From GCA-002282575 sp964519885 (GTDB lineage Bacteria > Pseudomonadota > Gammaproteobacteria > Thiomicrospirales > Thiomicrospiraceae), in contig CAZFLX010000025.1 of NCBI GenBank assembly GCA_964519885.1, forward strand, positions 1-31,818: a stretch of 31,818 nt of DNA, written 5' to 3'. A program made the translations under genes and the position numbers. The number at the start of each line of letters is the position of its first letter. Position 1 is the stretch's first letter. This document shows positions 6,669-14,526 of this stretch, piece after piece. The notes below the pieces were generated by a model. That model saw only the letters and a list, made by a program, of their open reading frames with translations, was not told the origin of the DNA and made no database searches.

Positions 6669-7967
6669 CTAAACGATATTCACCACCGATGCGAGCGCAA
6701 AATGACAGGCAAAACAGCTTCCTTTTCCCAGCTGACTTTCTACCGTTAGCTTAGCATCATGCTTTTCTAGCACATGACGCGTAATGGCCAATCCCAACCC
6801 TGTTCCGCCGGTGGCGCGTGATCTGGCCGAATCGACACGATAAAATCGCTCGGTAATGCGCGGAATATGCTCTGGGGCAATGCCTATACCGGTATCGCAA
6901 ACAGAAAAATGCGCACCAAGATCATCTAACCACCAACGGATGCGCACTTCTCCCCCTTCGGGCGTGTAGCGAATGGCATTGGTGACTAGGTTGGTAAAAG
7001 CACTGCGCAAATAGTTTTCGTAACCCACCAATCCCACATCGGTTTCTAATGCTAACGCGATATGATGGTGTGAGTCACCGGAAAACTGTTCAGCCTCTTC
7101 TTGAATTTGCATCAACATATCGGCAATATCAATCGGTTCTTTCGACACACTTTCATCATCGACTTCCAGCCGTGATAAAGTAAGCATATCTTCGATGATT
7201 TTACGCATACGTTCGGTTTGTTGGTGCATCTGTTGCAAGGGCTTTAACCATTGTTGTTGATGACTGCCTGGCGTATCCAACATGGTTTCAACATAGCCAT
7301 GCATCACCGTTAGCGGCGTGCGCAACTCATGCGAGGCGTTAGCTACAAAATCACGACGAATGCGATCAATCGATTTGAAAGCGGTTATGTCTCGCACAAT
7401 CAGCAAATCATGTCCTAACATAAAAGGACGCAACTCAACTGAAAGGGTGCGATTCGGGTTTAGCGGAGAGGTTAATTCCGCCGTGCTATATCCTGCCTGA
7501 CGAAACAAGGCAGAAACTTCTGGCGTGCGCATCACGCTTAAAATAGAACGCTTGCGATCATCACGACTTAACCCCAGTAAATTCACTGCGCCTTGGTTAA
7601 ACCAGGTAATGTTACAGGATTTATCCAGAGCAATGACGCCTTCGGGCAATGCCTTAGCCGCATACTTAAAATAACGCGCTCGCCCTAATAGCTTTTGCGA
7701 TTGGCGACGTTCTTTTTCTAACAAACGCATGGTCGCCAGCAAGAAATAAGCTAAAGGACCGGCAATCCAATACTGCCAACTTCGACCACCTGAAACCAAC
7801 CAAGATTGTGCTGTCCACAGCGCCAACCACCAGCGTATCAGAATCACACCTGCAAAGATCCAACCGGCCAATAACCAAGCATCCCACCACCAAGCAAACA
7901 ACAAGGTGAAAATGAGTAGCCAAGAAACGCTAGCTAACTCACTATCCCAAAAGCGAAAGTTACTCAT
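6669..7967 (-). CDS. phoR: Phosphate-regulon sensor histidine kinase PhoR
   Basis: From the ATG at 7967 the product has 432 residues: two N-terminal membrane helices (about 12-30 and 32-50), a linker, then a PAS domain (about 100-195, A-L-D-K-S-C-N-I-T-W-F-N-Q-G). The HisKA H-box A-S-H-E-L-R-T-P-L has the phospho-acceptor His213. The ATPase domain has the N-box (N-L-V-T-N-A-I-R-Y-T-P, 326-336), D-T-G-I-G-I-A-P (358-365) and G-G-T-G-L-G-L-A (387-394). The short periplasm-free N-terminus fits PhoR, which senses the Pst/PhoU state rather than an external ligand. The start overlaps the phoB stop by 8 bp (translational coupling). Longer in-frame starts would run deep into phoB and lack support. 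Confidence 0.95.
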   Translation of the reverse strand: MSNFRFWDSELASVSWLLIFTLLFAWWWDAWLLAGWIFAGVILIRWWLALWTAQSWLVSGGRSWQYWIAGPLAYFLLATMRLLEKERRQSQKLLGRARYFKYAAKALPEGVIALDKSCNITWFNQGAVNLLGLSRDDRKRSILSVMRTPEVSALFRQAGYSTAELTSPLNPNRTLSVELRPFMLGHDLLIVRDITAFKSIDRIRRDFVANASHELRTPLTVMHGYVETMLDTPGSHQQQWLKPLQQMHQQTERMRKIIEDMLTLSRLEVDDESVSKEPIDIADMLMQIQEEAEQFSGDSHHHIALALETDVGLVGYENYLRSAFTNLVTNAIRYTPEGGEVRIRWWLDDLGAHFSVCDTGIGIAPEHIPRITERFYRVDSARSRATGGTGLGLAITRHVLEKHDAKLTVESQLGKGSCFACHFALASVVNIV

Positions 7968-8661
7968 CGGTTTCCGTCGCCGAAAAGCGATAACCAGAAC
8001 CCCGCACAGTTTGAATGTAAGACTCACAGCCATGCTCTTCCAACGCTCGGCGCAAGCGACGAATGTGAACGTCAATGGTGCGATCTTCTACCACCACACG
8101 ATCTCCCCAAACCTCGTCGAGCAACTGATGACGCGTGAAAACACGATTATGATGCGCCATAAAGAAAGCCAATAAGCGGTATTCCTTCGGACCCAGCTTA
8201 ACCTCAACGCCATCTATACTCACTCGATGACTTTGACTATCCAGCAACATTCGACCGGCTTGCAGGCTGTCGGCGGTGTTGCCATCATCTAATCGACGCA
8301 ACAACGCCTGAATACGTGCTAACAAGGCTCTGGGTGAAAAAGGTTTGGTGACATAATCATCTGCACCCGTTTCAAACCCCTGCACCTGATCCGACTCTTC
8401 CGCCCTAGCCGTCAGCATAATCACCGGGATGTGGCGCAGCTTATCATTCGCTTTCAATCGCGCCAATAAGCTGACACCGGGTACACCAGGCAACATCCAA
8501 TCGAGCAGAATAATGTTTGGCTGATGGCTTAAGGCTAACTGCCAACCCTGTTCGGCATTCGGTGCTTCCAATACCTGCATACCGGCCGTTTGCAAGGTAA
8601 AACCGAGCATTTCGCGAATGGATGACTCATCCTCAACCACCAAAACCTTTGTTTCTGCCAT
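7960..8661 (-). CDS. phoB: Phosphate-regulon response regulator PhoB
   Basis: The product has 233 residues. The receiver domain (1-120) has the acidic pair E10/D11, phospho-acceptor D54 (I-I-L-L-D-W-M-L-P-G), T84 and K106 (V-T-K-P-F-S). A winged-helix DNA-binding domain follows (about 130-233), including R-V-F-T-R-H-Q-L-L-D-E-V-W-G and V-E-D-R-T-I-D-V-H-I-R-R-L-R. Phosphorylated PhoB binds Pho boxes, and sites of that type precede pstC and pstS here. The ATG at 8661 is preferred over a GTG two codons upstream because GAGG lies 5 bases before it. The gene is 16 bp after phoU and has no room for its own promoter, so it depends on the pst operon. Confidence 0.97.
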   Translation of the reverse strand: MAETKVLVVEDESSIREMLGFTLQTAGMQVLEAPNAEQGWQLALSHQPNIILLDWMLPGVPGVSLLARLKANDKLRHIPVIMLTARAEESDQVQGFETGADDYVTKPFSPRALLARIQALLRRLDDGNTADSLQAGRMLLDSQSHRVSIDGVEVKLGPKEYRLLAFFMAHHNRVFTRHQLLDEVWGDRVVVEDRTIDVHIRRLRRALEEHGCESYIQTVRGSGYRFSATETDE

Positions 8662-8677
8662 TGTCACCTCATCCTTT

Positions 8678-9412
8678 TTAAGCGTATTTACTGGTTACTT
8701 CCGCAAGACGCTCAGAGCTAATGTGGCGCAAGTCAGAACCTTCAACAATATAAAACACATGCTCGGCAATATTCAAGCAGTGATCCGTCACCCGCTCCAT
8801 CGCTCGCAAGGTATTCAGCAACTCTAACATGGCTGGGATTTGTTCAGGATGTTGCATCATATAATCACGAATAAGCTTTTGTGCGGCACGATACTCCTCA
8901 TCAGCCTTGGCTTCTTTCGGTAACAAGCTTAGTGCTTTTTTTGCGTCCAGATGAGCAAAAGTATCCAGCGCAATTTTAATCATCTCTTGGGCACAAATGG
9001 TCATTTCAACTAAATGACTATAACCCGGTACACTTTGACAATCGCAAGGCTGCTCACGATCACACAAATTAATGACCATACGTGCCATTTTCGTGATCTC
9101 ATCACCCATACGTTCTAAATCCGTGACAATATGAATAGCCGACATAATCAGCCGTAAATCCACCGCTGTCGGTTGTTGCACCGCTAAAATACGAATACAT
9201 AACTCATCAACGCTTGATTCTAAGCGGTTAATAAAACGATCGTAAGCAATGACTTCGGTCGCTAAGCTAGCATTGTTGTGGCGTAACGCATCGAAGGCTT
9301 TTTGGACTTGCGATTCGATTTGACCGCCCATCGCTAAAATGCGATTAAACAAATCATCGAGTTTCTGGTCATAACGACGAGAGATATGGGGAGTAATAAC
9401 ATTGGTATCCAT
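8678..9412 (-). CDS. phoU: PhoU, negative regulator linking Pst to PhoR
   Basis: The product has 244 residues, all alpha-helical, made of two PhoU repeats. Typical segments are H-I-S-R-R-Y-D-Q-K-L-D-D-L near the start, the E-x-x-x-D metal-binding type motifs (V-I-A-Y-D-R-F-I-N-R and D-L-E-R-M-G-D-E-I-T in the first half), and E-R-V-T-D-H-C-L-N-I-A-E in the second. PhoU keeps PhoR in its inhibitory state when phosphate is sufficient and modulates Pst flux. It lies between pstB and phoB with gaps of 19 and 16 bp. The length is typical (E. coli 241). Confidence 0.97.
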   Translation of the reverse strand: MDTNVITPHISRRYDQKLDDLFNRILAMGGQIESQVQKAFDALRHNNASLATEVIAYDRFINRLESSVDELCIRILAVQQPTAVDLRLIMSAIHIVTDLERMGDEITKMARMVINLCDREQPCDCQSVPGYSHLVEMTICAQEMIKIALDTFAHLDAKKALSLLPKEAKADEEYRAAQKLIRDYMMQHPEQIPAMLELLNTLRAMERVTDHCLNIAEHVFYIVEGSDLRHISSERLAEVTSKYA

Positions 9413-9431
9413 GATGGTTTTTCCTCGTCAA

Positions 9432-10244
9432 TTAACCGAAACGGCCAGTGATATAGTCTTCAGTTTGTTTTTGTGCTGGGTTAGTAAACAGCGTATCTGT
9501 GTCTGTGTACTCAATCAAATCGCCCATATACATAAATGCCGTGTAATCAGAAACCCGCGCCGCCTGTTGCATATTGTGGGTTACGATCAAAATGGTGAAC
9601 TTTTCTTTCAGTTCAAAAATAAGCTCTTCAATACTCAAGGTCGAAATAGGATCCAAAGCTGAAGTCGGCTCGTCTAACAATAACACTTCTGGTTCAATCG
9701 CAATCGCACGCGCAATCACCAAACGCTGTTGCTGACCACCCGACATACCCATGGCATTTTCATGCAGCCGATCTTTCACTTCATTCCACAACCCCGCACC
9801 TTTCAAAGCCCACTCGACTTTTTCATCCAACACTTTGCGGTTATTCTCACCTGCTAGGCGCAAACCATAAGCGACATTTTCAAAAATCGATTTCGGAAAA
9901 GGATTCGGCTTTTGGAACACCATGCCGACCTTGCGACGCAACACAGACACATTTTGGCTTTTATCCATAATATTGTGACCATGTAAACGAATACTGCCTT
10001 CCGTACGTACGCTATCCACCAAGTCATTCATGCGGTTAAAGCAACGCAACAAGGTTGATTTACCACAACCCGAAGGTCCGATAAAAGCCGTCACGCGCTT
10101 TTCAGGTAACAACATATTGATGTTATTCAGCGCTTTTTTCTGACCGTAGTACAAATTCCAATCTTTTACTTCAATCGCTACAGGTTCATCTGATAAGTTG
10201 AACTTACGATTTTGATGATCCATCACCACATTAACTGAACTCAT
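9432..10244 (-). CDS. pstB: Phosphate ABC transporter ATPase
   Basis: From the ATG at 10244 the product has 270 residues. It has a complete ABC cassette: Walker A G-P-S-G-C-G-K-S-T (56-64), Q-loop in V-F-Q-K-P-N-P-F-P, signature M-S-G-G-Q-Q-Q-R, Walker B L-L-L-D-E-P-T-S-A-L-D and switch His in I-V-T-H-N-M. The P-N-P-F-P after the Q-loop is characteristic of PstB. It powers import through PstC/PstA. An in-frame ATG seven codons upstream lacks a ribosome site, whereas AAGGAA lies 9 bases before the chosen start. It is the third gene of the operon, 27 bp after pstA. Confidence 0.97.
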   Translation of the reverse strand: MSSVNVVMDHQNRKFNLSDEPVAIEVKDWNLYYGQKKALNNINMLLPEKRVTAFIGPSGCGKSTLLRCFNRMNDLVDSVRTEGSIRLHGHNIMDKSQNVSVLRRKVGMVFQKPNPFPKSIFENVAYGLRLAGENNRKVLDEKVEWALKGAGLWNEVKDRLHENAMGMSGGQQQRLVIARAIAIEPEVLLLDEPTSALDPISTLSIEELIFELKEKFTILIVTHNMQQAARVSDYTAFMYMGDLIEYTDTDTLFTNPAQKQTEDYITGRFG

Positions 10245-10271
10245 TTTCGATATTTCCTTAGTCATTCGTTT

Positions 10272-11909
10272 TTAATTATCAACTGATTTGAAACGTTCAC
10301 GCAGACGGTTACGAATGGTAATCGCTGAAATATTAAGCGCAATAATAATCAGCACCAGCAAGAATGCGGTTGCATACACCAACGGCTGAGCGGCTTCAAC
10401 GTTCGGGCTTTGGAAGCCCACATCATTAATATGGAAACCCAAGTGCATAATTTTGCGATCCAGATGGATATATGGGGCAATCGAATCGACCGGCAAACTG
10501 GGCGCTAATTTCACCACACCCACCAACATCAGCGGCGCCACTTCACCTGCGGCGCGCGCAATGGCCAAAATTAAACCGGTCATAATCGCTGGCGAAGCAA
10601 TTGGCAATACCGTATTCCAAAGCGTTTCAATTTTAGTGGCGCCCAAAGCTAACGAACCTTCACGCATGGCACGCGGCACACGTGCTAAGCCTTCTTCGGT
10701 AGAAACAATCACTACCGGCAGGGTTAGCAAGGCTAAAGTTAAGGCTGCCCACAACAAGCCAGGCGTACCAAAAGTCGGCGCCGGCAAGGCCTCTTGATAA
10801 AACAACTGGTCAATATTGTGACCTAACACATAGACAAAGAATCCTAAGCCAAACACACCATAAACGATCGAGGGAACGCCCGCTAGATTGTTTACAGAAA
10901 TACGCACAGCACGGGTAATCCAGCCATCCTTAGCATATTCGCGCAAATAAACCGCTGCCACCACACCAAAAGGCATCACCAATACCGTCATAATAAATAC
11001 CATGGTGACCGTACCGAAAATGGCTGGGAAAATACCGCCTTCGGTATTGGCTTCGCGCGGATCATCGGATAAAAACACCCAAATACGGTGGAAGTAGTGC
11101 CCAAACTTTTCTGTTAAGGTCATCGCATTGGGCATAATCGACTCAACAATCTTGTCAATCGGCAGCGATACCACGTCACCGGTCATGATTTCGATTTGAG
11201 CCTTACCCAATGCACTGGCTGTCTGTTCTAACTGACGCATTTGCGTAAGCAAGGTTTGGTATTCGCCATCTAATTGACGGCGTTTTTCATCCAGCTTAGC
11301 AATGGCTTGCTCGGTTAATTTGTTATCTAACTCTAAGCGACGACGATCTAAACGTAACTGTTCTACGCCGGCATTAATCGCACCAATTTCGTGCTTTTGA
11401 ATGCGGACAATCTGCTTATGCAACTCGGTATGACGCTCAATCAACTGCTGGAAGGTATCCCAGGCCTGACTTCCCATCACCGTCATGCCATCACCCAAAG
11501 TGACTGATTTCAGCCGACCGTAGAGATTACCCCACTCATAACGCTCAACCATAATCAGGTCTTTCGCCGTGATGTCTTGCACAATCGCATGCTCATCGAC
11601 CCACTTAAAATCGGCACCGAAAATATCACGATTACCAATTTTAACCAGCAACTGAGGAATATGTGACACACCCTCTTTAATGTTGCCCTCTACCCGATCA
11701 CTGCGACGATGCAACTCACCAATCAATTGCACCGTGCCACCAGCGCCATCTTGAACCGTGTAAGCATGAATATCTTTTGGCCAAAAGTGCCCCATGCCTT
11801 TAAACACGATGAAACTGATTAATCCAATCACCGCCAACAAACTGATGGCGACGGCCATCGCGTTAAACCAGACCCAGTGATTTCCTTCTCGCATCCACGT
11901 ACGTAACAT
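10272..11909 (-). CDS. pstA: Phosphate ABC transporter permease PstA, enlarged form
   Basis: At 545 residues it is nearly twice the length of E. coli PstA (296). An N-terminal helix (about 15-37) is followed by a periplasmic-type insert (about 40-290). The insert contains a predicted coiled coil (about 150-235, dense in Glu, Lys, Arg, Gln and Leu). The permease core starts near 295 and holds five or so helices and the EAA loop (S-L-A-L-G-A-T-K-I-E-T-L-W-N-T-V-L-P). The enlarged layout is known in pseudomonads and other gammaproteobacteria and matches the enlarged PstC next to it. The two subunits form the membrane channel. It begins 13 bp after pstC. Confidence 0.95.
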   Translation of the reverse strand: MLRTWMREGNHWVWFNAMAVAISLLAVIGLISFIVFKGMGHFWPKDIHAYTVQDGAGGTVQLIGELHRRSDRVEGNIKEGVSHIPQLLVKIGNRDIFGADFKWVDEHAIVQDITAKDLIMVERYEWGNLYGRLKSVTLGDGMTVMGSQAWDTFQQLIERHTELHKQIVRIQKHEIGAINAGVEQLRLDRRRLELDNKLTEQAIAKLDEKRRQLDGEYQTLLTQMRQLEQTASALGKAQIEIMTGDVVSLPIDKIVESIMPNAMTLTEKFGHYFHRIWVFLSDDPREANTEGGIFPAIFGTVTMVFIMTVLVMPFGVVAAVYLREYAKDGWITRAVRISVNNLAGVPSIVYGVFGLGFFVYVLGHNIDQLFYQEALPAPTFGTPGLLWAALTLALLTLPVVIVSTEEGLARVPRAMREGSLALGATKIETLWNTVLPIASPAIMTGLILAIARAAGEVAPLMLVGVVKLAPSLPVDSIAPYIHLDRKIMHLGFHINDVGFQSPNVEAAQPLVYATAFLLVLIIIALNISAITIRNRLRERFKSVDN

Positions 11910-11922
11910 TTAATAAACTCCC

Positions 11923-14184
11923 TTATAGTGCGCCATAGCGTTTAAGCATGCGCTGACGCACCGTTTCAGCGATGGTATTGAAGAAGAAGGTGAAGACAAA
12001 TAAACACAAAGCTGCTAGGAAAAGCACTCGATAATGGGTACTGCCCACTTCCGACTCAGGCATTTCCACCGCAATATTCGCCGACAGGGTACGCAAACCG
12101 TTGAAGATATCAATATCCATCACGGCTGTATTACCCGTAGCCATCAGCACAATCATGGTTTCACCTACCGCACGACCTAAACCAATCATGGTAGCGGAGA
12201 ACAAACCGGGTGATGCTGTTGGCAACACCACACCAATCATGGTTTGCCAAGGCGTTGCACCCAAGGCTAAAGAACCATTCACTTGATGACGCGGCACGTT
12301 ATAAATGGCATCTTCAGCAATCGAGAAAATAATCGGAATCACCGCCAAGCCCATGGCAATACCCACCACCAAAGCATTACGTTGGTCGTAATCGATACCC
12401 GCCACATTGGTGAGCCACATCGGCATATCACCGGCAAACAAGAATTGCTCAACCGGATCATCCAACCAAACTGCCAAGAACGCAGCCAGTAACACCACAG
12501 GAATCACCAACGCCGCTTGCCAACCTTCTGGCACGCGATTACGAATCATGTCGGGTAAACGACTCCACAAGTAACCAAACATGAACACCATCAATGGCAT
12601 TAACACAATCAACAAGAAAAAAGATGGCATGTTTTTTTCTAAATAAGGCGCCAGCCACAAACCGGCCAAGAAACCCAAAATAACCGTTGGCAAAGCTTCC
12701 AACAATTCAATGGTTGGCTTAACCGCTTGGCGCATTTTCGGCGCCATAAAGAAACCCGCAAACATCGCCGCCATAATGGCAATGGGTACGGCAAACAACA
12801 TGGCATAGAAAGCCGCTTTTAGCGTACCAAAAGCCAAAGGCGCTAAAGAAAATTTCGGCTCAAAGTCACTGGCTGACGAAGATGACTGCCAAATATAGTC
12901 TGGCTTCTCGTAACCTTCATACCAAACTTTTTGCCAGAGTACTTCAAAAGAAACTTCAGGGTGCTCATTTTCCAAGCGCCACAAATGCATCTTACCTTGC
13001 GTATCTTCTGCTAAAAAACCATCCGCACGAGGCGTCATAGCAATATTGGCAATGGCTGATTGAGAAACCTGCTCCAAACCCACCAAACGGTGTGCAGTAG
13101 CATGATACACACCGACATGACCCGAAGCATCCGACAGCACAAAACCTTTACGACGCTGCTCTACCGCCATATCGGTAATAGCCGCCGACTGCTCATCAAA
13201 CACTCTAACTGCTTGGAAACTAAACTGGTTATTCGCATCACGCACTGGAAACCACTGGGTCAACTTGCCAGACTCTTCACCCAACAATAAAGAAATGCCA
13301 CCCAATAAAAAGTTAACCGAAGTTAGTCGACGCTTATCCTTACCTGCATGTGGCAAAGTAGACACTTGAGCGTAGTCCTTAGGCTCATCGACATTACGAA
13401 TAGAATAGACTTGCATCGCTCCAGTTGAATCTATCGCATACAACCAATCATTCATGCCATCTACTTTGACCCATTCCGGCACAAATGCCAGTGGCAACTG
13501 GCTCGCTGCGACTTGCTCCAAACTTACCTCGTCTGAGAACATGGCTTTCTTCAGCTCAAAGGCTCTAAATTCAACAAGAGGAACACCGGTTGGTGAACCC
13601 ACCAACACCATGGTTTCTCCCGATGCACGACCAGAAACCTGCGCTAAAGCCCGCCCCTGTGCGTCCATAACGAGAGGCTCTTCTCCCAACGGATAACTAA
13701 AGCGTGGTTTAACTTGACGCTCACCGTCAACATAGCTGACGATAAAACCATATTCAGCTAACAGCAGCTGACCATTCGATAAACCCAAGGCGACTTGACC
13801 ATCGGCATCATCTAACACATGGTAAGAACTGACTTTGACACCTTCAGCAACCGGTAGCGCAAGCGTTTCAACCAACTCACCTGTTTTCGCCTTAAAGAAA
13901 ACAACCTTGGCATCTTCGGTAATGCGTAAAGCAGTATCTTGATATTCATCCACTGCCAGCATCAGCGTCTTAGCTTGCCCGGGACGATCAAAGGTCGCAA
14001 CTTTCTCCATATTGGCTGAAGAAAAAAGTGGTGCCACCTGAAAGAAGAAAAAGAACATCATCAGCAGCACGGCACCGATTACGGCCAAACCACCGACACC
14101 AATCGCATACTTGGCTAAATAATCCTTGTAGCCTCTTATGCGCTCACGTCGAGCTGATTGCATTTGTAAAGCAGTTGAAGACAT
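11923..14184 (-). CDS. pstC: Phosphate ABC transporter permease PstC, enlarged form
   Basis: At 753 residues it is more than twice the E. coli length (319). A membrane helix at about 28-50 precedes a large insert (about 55-455) with repeated segments such as L-A-L-G-L-S-N-G-Q-L-L-L-A-E and G-F-V-L-S-D-A-S-G-H-V-G-V-Y, which look like blades of a beta-propeller. The permease core starts near 460 (L-A-P-L-A-F-G-T-L-K-A-A). Its EAA loop is S-L-A-L-G-A-T-P-W-Q-T-M-I-G-V-V-L-P. The propeller reading is inference from repeat-like strands. It is the first gene of the pstCAB-phoU-phoBR operon and has a Pho box upstream at 14230-14258. Confidence 0.95.
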   Translation of the reverse strand: MSSTALQMQSARRERIRGYKDYLAKYAIGVGGLAVIGAVLLMMFFFFFQVAPLFSSANMEKVATFDRPGQAKTLMLAVDEYQDTALRITEDAKVVFFKAKTGELVETLALPVAEGVKVSSYHVLDDADGQVALGLSNGQLLLAEYGFIVSYVDGERQVKPRFSYPLGEEPLVMDAQGRALAQVSGRASGETMVLVGSPTGVPLVEFRAFELKKAMFSDEVSLEQVAASQLPLAFVPEWVKVDGMNDWLYAIDSTGAMQVYSIRNVDEPKDYAQVSTLPHAGKDKRRLTSVNFLLGGISLLLGEESGKLTQWFPVRDANNQFSFQAVRVFDEQSAAITDMAVEQRRKGFVLSDASGHVGVYHATAHRLVGLEQVSQSAIANIAMTPRADGFLAEDTQGKMHLWRLENEHPEVSFEVLWQKVWYEGYEKPDYIWQSSSSASDFEPKFSLAPLAFGTLKAAFYAMLFAVPIAIMAAMFAGFFMAPKMRQAVKPTIELLEALPTVILGFLAGLWLAPYLEKNMPSFFLLIVLMPLMVFMFGYLWSRLPDMIRNRVPEGWQAALVIPVVLLAAFLAVWLDDPVEQFLFAGDMPMWLTNVAGIDYDQRNALVVGIAMGLAVIPIIFSIAEDAIYNVPRHQVNGSLALGATPWQTMIGVVLPTASPGLFSATMIGLGRAVGETMIVLMATGNTAVMDIDIFNGLRTLSANIAVEMPESEVGSTHYRVLFLAALCLFVFTFFFNTIAETVRQRMLKRYGAL

Positions 14185-14213
14185 GTTAACAAACCTATTT
14201 ATTGAGTAAGCTT

Positions 14214-14258
14214 ATATTAACGAGTGAAGATGAAGCTTTTATGACACTTTCAGTCAAT
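14214..14258 (-). promoter_or_regulatory. Pho box and -10 of the pstC promoter
   Basis: On the minus strand three 7-base repeats with an 11-bp period occur: ATTGACT (14258-14252), GTGTCAT (14247-14241) and GCTTCAT (14236-14230). The middle copy is the best match to CTGTCAT. A -10-like TAATAT (14219-14214) follows after exactly 10 bp, the same geometry as upstream of pstS. The match is weaker than the pstS site. Confidence 0.72.
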
Positions 14259-14273
14259 TCGCTGGTGAAAAAA

Positions 14274-14290
14274 TGCACCAAAATAGTGCT
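14274..14290 (+). promoter_or_regulatory. Probable NtrC binding site upstream of glnA
   Basis: TGCACC-AAAAT-AGTGCT is a close match to the NtrC dyad TGCACC-N5-GGTGCA. It lies about 125 bp upstream of the sigma-54 promoter, a normal enhancer distance. A further GCACC half-site follows at 14294-14298 but lacks a good partner. Confidence 0.7.
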
Positions 14291-14398
14291 TTTGCACCAA
14301 ATTTGTCTTGCTTTCTGGGCATCAAAATCCCCTAGCTACAAAACCCAAGCTTAACAATCTTTTACAGATGATTATTTTTATTCATGCTTCTGGTTTTT

Positions 14399-14414
14399 TG
14401 GCACAATTCGGGCT
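14399..14414 (+). promoter_or_regulatory. Sigma-54 promoter of glnA
   Basis: TGGCAC-AATTC-GGGCT places the invariant GG (-24) and GC (-12) at the required spacing. The -12 half is less perfect (GGGC instead of TTGC). Transcription would start near 14425, about 100 bases before the glnA start codon. Confidence 0.75.
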
Positions 14415-14526
14415 AATATTCATTACTGTATTTAATTTCAGAGAAATCTCGTGTTCGTACCATGCAATCGCTTGGTGTGATTAGGGGAATTAGGCTCGCT
14501 TTCATTTTTTGACAAAGGACCTTCAA

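Larger units (their letters stand above)
14185..14526. other. Divergent pstC/glnA control region
   Basis: This 342-base non-coding stretch separates the phosphate operon (leftward) from glnA (rightward). In order it holds a Pho box with a -10 for pstC, an NtrC-like site 15 bases away, then a sigma-54 promoter and the glnA leader with its ribosome site. I see no small gene in it. The individual sites are listed separately. Confidence 0.75.

Noticed and set aside
7968..8075. Longer N-terminus of phoR beginning at 8075
   Set aside because: It would overlap phoB by more than 100 bases; the ATG at 7967 overlaps the phoB stop by only 8 bases and gives a normal PhoR start with membrane helices.
14294..14309. 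Second full NtrC dyad upstream of glnA
   Set aside because: GCACC is present, but the right half (TGTCT) does not match GGTGC.
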